From Streptomyces sp. ISL-66 (GTDB taxonomy: Bacteria; Actinomycetota; Actinomycetes; Streptomycetales; Streptomycetaceae): DNA of 34,654 bases. The stretch covers positions 1 to 34,654 of the forward strand of contig NZ_JAGGOW010000197.1 in the NCBI RefSeq assembly GCF_018614135.1, in the 5' to 3' direction. This document shows positions 30,461 through 34,654 of the stretch, one piece after another. The notes under the pieces were generated by a model. That model saw only the letters and a program-made list of their open reading frames with translations. It was not told where the DNA came from and did no database searches. Each line of letters begins with the position of its first letter. The stretch's first letter is position 1. The position numbers and the translations under genes were made by a program.

Positions 30461-31143
30461 TCCGTGTCGTGCTGATCGACGACCAGCCGCTGATCCGTAC
30501 GGGCCTGCGCGTCCTCATCGCCGACACCCCGGACCTCGAGGTGGTCGGGGAGGCCGAGAACGGTGCGGAGGCGGTGGAATCGGTCCGACTGCTGCGGCCG
30601 GACGTCGCCATCATGGACATCCGGATGCCCGGGACGGACGGGATCGAGGCCACCCGCCGGATCGACGCGGATCCGGAGTCGAAGACCCGGGTGCTGGTCC
30701 TCACCACCTTCGACGACGACGAGTACGTCTACGGTGCGCTCCGGGCCGGCGCGAGCGGCTTCCTCGTCAAGGACATGCCGCTGGAGACCATCCTCGACGG
30801 GATCCGGGTGGTCGCCGCCGGAGACGCCCTCATCGCGCCGAGCGTCACACGGCGTCTCATCGAGGAGTTCGCGGCGCGGCCCGAACCCGCCTCCGCTCTC
30901 CGCCCGGGGAGATCCCCGGGCTCCCGCCGGACGGTGGCGGACGGCATCACCGACCGGGAGCGCGAGGTCCTGACCCTCGTCGGCCGCGGCCTGTCCAATG
31001 CGGAGATCGCCGGGGAGCTCACCATCAGCGTGGCCACCGCCAAGGCCCACCTCGCACGGCTCTTCACCAAACTCGACGCACGCGACCGGGTGCACCTGGT
31101 GATCCTCGCCTACGAGTTCGGCCTGGTCGCGCCCCCGCGGTGA
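30457..31143 (+). CDS. NarL/LuxR-type response regulator
   Basis: A 228-residue regulator starting at the GTG at 30457, which overlaps the kinase stop as GTGA. The receiver domain has the acidic pair in LIDDQ, phospho-acceptor D54 (AIMDIRMPG), the switch Thr in LTTFDDDEYVYGAL and the Lys in LVKDMPLE. A linker (about 148-165) leads to the LuxR helix-turn-helix ITDREREVLTLVGRGLSNAEIA followed by SVATAKAHLARLFTKL. It should bind DNA as a dimer when phosphorylated, most likely at the divergent exporter promoter (29167-29290). The much longer open frame running from 28318 is not coding before 30457. Confidence 0.95.
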   Translation: MIRVVLIDDQPLIRTGLRVLIADTPDLEVVGEAENGAEAVESVRLLRPDVAIMDIRMPGTDGIEATRRIDADPESKTRVLVLTTFDDDEYVYGALRAGASGFLVKDMPLETILDGIRVVAAGDALIAPSVTRRLIEEFAARPEPASALRPGRSPGSRRTVADGITDREREVLTLVGRGLSNAEIAGELTISVATAKAHLARLFTKLDARDRVHLVILAYEFGLVAPPR

Positions 31144-31244
31144 GGCCGTCCACGGCGAGTCCGCCCGAGGAAGGCGTGCCCGGCCCTTCGCCGCGAGGCG
31201 CCGTGCCGGGTGTCGCGACCTCGTGAGCCCATCCGGTCACACCA

Positions 31245-32045
31245 CTAGCCTTTGGCCCGGCGCAGGGCGAGTTCCGACAGGGCCTCGGGGGCGCCCGGTT
31301 GGTGGCGGATGCCGGGGAAGGCGTTGACGTCCACGATCAGCGGGGCGCCGTCTGCCGTGGCGATGATGTCCACGCCGTAGACGTCCAGGGCGAAGACCTC
31401 ACCGACCCGTCGCGTCAGATCGGCCCAGCCCGCCGGGAGGTGCGGCAGCGGAAGGGTGGGGCCGCGGCCCTGCGGGGAGAGCTCGGAGCGGCGCAGGGCC
31501 GCGAAGACCCGGTCGCCGACGGCCCACAGTTTGTGGTCCCACCCGCTGTTCGGTGCGAACTCCTGTACCACCACCGGCTCGTCGGGCCACACCGTCACCA
31601 ACTCCCGTAGCACGACCGGGTCGTCGACCCGGGCCACGAGGTCATCCCTGCGGTTGTGGCGGCTCTTGACGACCACCGGGGAACGCAGCAGCGCGCCGGG
31701 GCCCTCCCCGGCCGCCCATCCCGCGAGCGTGCCGACGGTACGCGTCCCCGCGAACGGCAGCCCGGCGCGGACCGCCAGCTCCGCCATCAGCGTCCGGTCC
31801 TGGCACAGGGTGGTCGCGGCGGCCGTGTTGACCACCGGCGCCCCGCGCAGCTCGAGGCGCCGGGCCAGGTTCAGTCCGCCCGGGGTGTGTGCCTTGAGGA
31901 GGTACACGTCGGCCGGTGCCCCGGCGGTCTCCTCGGACGTTCCCGGATGCAGTACCTCCACCCGGTGACCGGAGGCCCGCAGCAGCTCGGCCGTGGCCGA
32001 CAGCAGCGGATGTCCGGGGTTGTCCGTGATCAGGCCGATCCTCAT
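31245..32045 (-). CDS. ATP-grasp enzyme, second of a coupled pair
   Basis: A 266-residue ATP-grasp protein from the ATG at 32045, which overlaps the preceding stop as ATGA. The N-terminal part (MRIGLITDNPGHPLL and on) is a small Rossmann-like domain. The ATP-binding Lys is probably K127 in SPVVVKSRH; VVVQEFAPNSGWDHKLWAVGD is the usual central strand region; magnesium would be held by D226 (YGVDII) and by D239 and N241 in LIVDVNAFPG. ATP-grasp enzymes join a carboxylate (through acyl phosphate) to an amine or other nucleophile, or act as kinases. The VDVNAFPG end is closer to ITPK-like members than to RimK. The reaction is unknown. Confidence 0.83.
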   Translation of the reverse strand: MRIGLITDNPGHPLLSATAELLRASGHRVEVLHPGTSEETAGAPADVYLLKAHTPGGLNLARRLELRGAPVVNTAAATTLCQDRTLMAELAVRAGLPFAGTRTVGTLAGWAAGEGPGALLRSPVVVKSRHNRRDDLVARVDDPVVLRELVTVWPDEPVVVQEFAPNSGWDHKLWAVGDRVFAALRRSELSPQGRGPTLPLPHLPAGWADLTRRVGEVFALDVYGVDIIATADGAPLIVDVNAFPGIRHQPGAPEALSELALRRAKG

Positions 32046-33100
32046 GCGGCGTCTCCCGCCGCGGAGGCAGCGGTGGCGGCAGGGGCAGCGGCAACGGCGG
32101 CGGTCGTCGTGGGGGCCGGGGTGGGGGCCGTGGCCGAGGGGCCGGCCGCGGTGACGGTGGCCGTGACGGAGCCGTTGGCCGTCGCCTGCACCGGGATCGA
32201 CGCGGGGAGCCAGGTCGCCGCGTGGGGCAGGGAGCCCCACGGGCCGCCGGACGCGCCGGACGCGCCGGACGTGCCCGAGCCGCCCGCCCCGCCGCTCCGC
32301 GCGAGGCCCAGTACCGCTCGGGCCACCCGCGCGGCGGCGTCCGGTACCTGACGGAAGCTCGGGAAGTCGTTCACGTCGACGACCACCGGCCCGTCGGGAC
32401 CCAGCAGCACGTCCAGCCCGTACAGGTCGAGCCCGTAGACCTCCCCGACCCGGGCGGCGATCTCCGCGATCTCCGCGGACAGCGGGACCAGGCGCTCCGG
32501 GACCGCACGGTCCGGGTGTAGGGGCGAGCGGCGTTCGGTGGCGAAGAGTTCCCCGCCGACCGCGTAGACCTTGATGTCGATGCCCGAGTTCGGGACGTAC
32601 GGCTGGGCGACGAGCATGCCCTCGCCCGCCAGTTCGGGGAGCACCGCGGCCAGCCGCTCCGGCGAGGACACCAGGTGCACGGCCCGCCCCGAGCTGCCGT
32701 CGGCGGGCTTGACGACCAGCGGGTACTCCGAGGCGGGAATCTGCGCCAGCAGCTCGGGCCGGGCCGCCGCGTACGTCGGCGGCAGCGGAAGCCCCCGGCC
32801 GCGCCCGATGGCGGCGGCCAGCGCCTTGTCCCGTACGCCCCGGATCGAGCGGGCGTCGTTGACCGTGGTCATGCCGGCCGCCGAGGCGGCCTCGAGGAGG
32901 GTCAGCCCCGGCCCGCCGGACACCGTTTTGAGCACCCAGGCGTCATGGTCCCCGGCGCGGACCAGGTCGCACATCCGCAGCAGCGAACCGCCGGGCCGCA
33001 GCACCTCCACCTGGTGGCCCCACGCCGTGAGTTGGCGGACCACCTCGTTCGGCATGCCGTCGTGGCGGTAGTTCTCCTCCACCAGGAAGCAGAGCCTCAT
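32042..33100 (-). CDS. ATP-grasp enzyme with long low-complexity C-terminal tail
   Basis: A 352-residue protein from the ATG at 33100, with GGAAGG upstream. Residues 1-267 form an ATP-grasp core: N-terminal domain MRLCFLVEENYRHDGMPNEV, K131 in PLVVKPADGSSGR (glycine-rich ATP loop), VAQPYVPNSGIDIKVYAVGG, and the metal-binding D230, D242 and N244 in LDVLLG and VVVDVNDFPSFR. Residues 268-352 are almost only Gly, Ser, Ala, Thr, Pro and Val, starting with SGGAGGSGTSGASG; the segment has no recognisable fold. The protein resembles its downstream partner, so the pair arose by duplication and may act in sequence or as a heterodimer. No substrate peptide, carrier protein or transporter gene lies in the same operon. 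Confidence 0.83.
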   Translation of the reverse strand: MRLCFLVEENYRHDGMPNEVVRQLTAWGHQVEVLRPGGSLLRMCDLVRAGDHDAWVLKTVSGGPGLTLLEAASAAGMTTVNDARSIRGVRDKALAAAIGRGRGLPLPPTYAAARPELLAQIPASEYPLVVKPADGSSGRAVHLVSSPERLAAVLPELAGEGMLVAQPYVPNSGIDIKVYAVGGELFATERRSPLHPDRAVPERLVPLSAEIAEIAARVGEVYGLDLYGLDVLLGPDGPVVVDVNDFPSFRQVPDAAARVARAVLGLARSGGAGGSGTSGASGASGGPWGSLPHAATWLPASIPVQATANGSVTATVTAAGPSATAPTPAPTTTAAVAAAPAATAASAAGDAA

Positions 33101-33460
33101 GGACCTTCCCCATATTCCCCGGACGTCCGCCGATCCCGTCCGGCGAGTTGTGACGTCACAGGATGTCATGGACCGCAATGTGATGATCGGTCCGTCCAGG
33201 TGGGCTCGTGACGGGACCGCCGGCAGGGCTACGCCTCCTGAGTGCTCGCCGCGAACGCCTCGGGGCGATGGCGAGGGCACATGGCGACGGCCTTGCCCGA
33301 ACAAGCCGAGCGCAAAAGGTCATAGAAGGATCTTTAACGGCCTCAGCCGCGTGGGAAACTTGGCAGAGACTGTCCAAAACGATCAGCAACTCTCCTATAG
33401 TGATGCCTTGTTGCCAGGAACCCTTCTCCTCCCTTTACGCCCGGTATGAGGCTTTGATTG
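33101..33460. promoter_or_regulatory. 360-base divergent region, ATP-grasp pair / sensor kinase
   Basis: Open frames here lack GC-ending codon bias and family features, so I call no gene. On the plus strand TATAGT (33396-33401) is a good -10 box for the kinase gene, without a clear -35. The region 33320-33420 is AT-rich for this genome. A short ATG-AGG-CTT-TGA reading frame just before the kinase start is probably only its ribosome-site region. Confidence 0.5.
33396..33401 (+). promoter_or_regulatory. Candidate -10 box of the CvnA-like kinase gene
   Basis: TATAGT matches the vegetative -10 consensus TATAAT at five of six positions and lies about 60 bases upstream of the start codon in an AT-rich patch. 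The -35 region at the expected distance is poor (TCCAAA). Confidence 0.45.
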
Positions 33461-34654
33461 ATGACGGCGTCGCCCTCCCCCCTTCGCCCCTCCGCGCTGG
33501 CCCTGCTGATCACCGCAGTCGCCGGTGGCGCGTTCTCCACGGCGGCGGTGGCCGCGGCCCCCTCGTCCGTCGGCACTCCCCTCGCCTGGTTCTCCGGCTC
33601 GGGCGTACTCCTGCTCTCCGTCGCGGCCTTCGCCGTGACCTGGTCCTCGTGCACCGCCCGGATGCGGCGGGGCCTCATCTCCGAACTCCGCGCTGAACTC
33701 GCGGCCCGGGACGGGCACATCGCCCGGATGATCGCCGACGCCGCGCGCGACACGGCGGCGCACACCGCCGAACGCTCCCGCCTCGCCGACGAGCACGCCG
33801 CCGCACTGGAGCAGCTCACGCAAGCGCACGCCGCCGAACTGGAGGGCCTCGCCGCCGCCCAGAGCGCCTCCCGCGAGCGGCTCGCCGGCGAACTGCGCCG
33901 AGCCCAGTCGGGCCGGGCCGCCGCCATGGCCGCCGCGGCCAACGCCGCCGGCCGGATGCAGGCCCTGGCCACCGGGATGCTCGCCGACCTCCGCGAGATG
34001 GAACACCGGCACGCCGACGAGGACGTCCTCACCGACCTCCTGCACCTGGACCACCGCACCGCCCAGGCCGGCCGCCTCGCCGACTCCATCGCCGTGCTCA
34101 CCGGGGCCCGTTCCGGCCGCCGCTGGGCGAAGCCGATCGTCATGGAGTCGATCCTGCGCGGCGCGATGGGCCGCATCGGCGGCTACCAGCGCGTCCGGCT
34201 GCACTCCACCAGTGACGCGGCCGTCGCCGGGCACGCCGCCGAGGGCGTCATGCACGCACTGGCGGAACTCCTCGACAACGCCGCGAACTTCTCTCCGCCG
34301 ACCGCCGAAGTCCACGTCTACGTGGAGGAGGTGCCGGCCGGGATCATCATCACCGTCGAGGACAGCGGCCTCGTCATGAGCGAGGTCCAGCTGCGCCGCG
34401 CCGAACAGGCCGTGACCGCCGAATCGCTGGACCTGGCCGGTCTGTCCGGCACCCGGCTCGGCCTCGCGGTCGTCGGGCGCCTCGCCCGCAAGCACGGGCT
34501 GACCGTCTCCTTCCGGCCCTCCGCGCGCGGCGGCACGGGCGCGCTGATGATGCTCCCGCAGGAGCTGATCAGCCGCGGCCCCGCCGAGGCCCCGGCACCC
34601 GGGACCGCCGCCCCGGCCCCCGCGCCCGCGATCCCGGCCCAGGCGGCCGCACCC
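33461..34654 (+). CDS. CvnA-like sensor histidine kinase (partial, C-terminus off window)
   Basis: At least 398 residues, with no stop before the right edge. The ATG at 33461 has TGAGG eight bases upstream. Two hydrophobic segments (about 11-33 and 43-62) are followed by a charged, Ala/Glu/Arg-rich coiled coil (74-150). The block LLHLDHRTAQAGRLADSIAVLTGA corresponds to the dimerisation region of conservon kinases (usually LxLDHLATRxRR). The ATPase domain has the N-box ELLDNAANFSPP (N273) and GTRLGLAVVGRLARKHG. The G1 box reads DSGLVMS where relatives have DSGLGM. From about residue 375 a Pro/Ala tail begins. In streptomycetes such kinases are followed by roadblock, DUF742 and Ras-like GTPase genes; these would lie just outside the window. 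Confidence 0.85.
   Translation, partial: MTASPSPLRPSALALLITAVAGGAFSTAAVAAAPSSVGTPLAWFSGSGVLLLSVAAFAVTWSSCTARMRRGLISELRAELAARDGHIARMIADAARDTAAHTAERSRLADEHAAALEQLTQAHAAELEGLAAAQSASRERLAGELRRAQSGRAAAMAAAANAAGRMQALATGMLADLREMEHRHADEDVLTDLLHLDHRTAQAGRLADSIAVLTGARSGRRWAKPIVMESILRGAMGRIGGYQRVRLHSTSDAAVAGHAAEGVMHALAELLDNAANFSPPTAEVHVYVEEVPAGIIITVEDSGLVMSEVQLRRAEQAVTAESLDLAGLSGTRLGLAVVGRLARKHGLTVSFRPSARGGTGALMMLPQELISRGPAEAPAPGTAAPAPAPAIPAQAAAP

Noticed and set aside
33156..33389. Minus-strand 77-codon ORF upstream of the ATP-grasp pair
   Set aside because: Arg/Pro/Ser-rich without pattern, no ribosome site, and codon third positions are not GC-biased.
33099..33449. Small ORF as a possible precursor peptide for the ATP-grasp enzymes
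   Set aside because: It overlaps the promoter region, lacks GC-ending codon bias and a leader/core pattern with repeated Thr/Ser and Asp/Glu, and has no ribosome site.

Overview
The window is very GC-rich, its codons end almost always in G or C, and nearly every gene has a purine-rich ribosome site close to an ATG or GTG. Together with a conservon-type (CvnA-like) sensor, a VanW protein, OmpR- and NarL-type two-component pairs and many secreted esterases, this points to a streptomycete chromosome (Streptomyces or a close relative). It looks like ordinary chromosomal accessory metabolism. I saw no tRNA, rRNA, CRISPR array, insertion sequence or phage gene.

Layout. 1-1052: VanW-family secreted protein, cut by the left edge. 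1224-6236 and 9160-10727: a beta-glucoside-type utilisation group, made of a GH1 beta-glucosidase with a coupled MFS permease, a divergent alpha/beta-hydrolase (esterase), a LacI-family repressor and, across an insert, a second related MFS permease. A 12-bp palindrome, TTACACGTGTAA, or a close variant lies in front of each of these units and probably defines a local LacI regulon. 6399-8955: the insert, a VanZ-like protein with an OmpR-type regulator and histidine kinase. 10810-11490: a secreted SurE-like phosphatase that has lost its N-terminal catalytic part. 11649-12596: a voltage-gated cation channel. 12873-14210: a rearranged family III CoA-transferase. 14301-15746: a long-form GAPDH.

15941-21871 (all minus strand): a set that reads as a complete extracellular polyhydroxybutyrate (PHB) route. 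It contains a secreted PHB depolymerase with Fn3 and substrate-binding domains, a second secreted hydrolase that may cut 3-hydroxybutyrate oligomers, 3-hydroxybutyrate dehydrogenase, and both subunits of succinyl-CoA:3-oxoacid CoA-transferase. The product would be acetoacetyl-CoA.

22243-27372: a lipoprotein, a LysR regulator coupled to a small repeat protein, a divergent NAD-dependent epimerase-like protein, two small coupled ORFs and a DUF2330 membrane-anchored protein. 27383-31143: an ABC exporter (ATPase plus permease) divergent from a NarL-type kinase/regulator pair that probably controls it. 31245-33100: two translationally coupled ATP-grasp enzymes of unknown product, the first carrying a long low-complexity tail. 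33461-end: a CvnA-like sensor kinase, cut by the right edge.

The most interesting items are the PHB catabolic set, the LacI operator family, the tandem ATP-grasp pair, the truncated SurE and the unusual pore motif of the ion channel.
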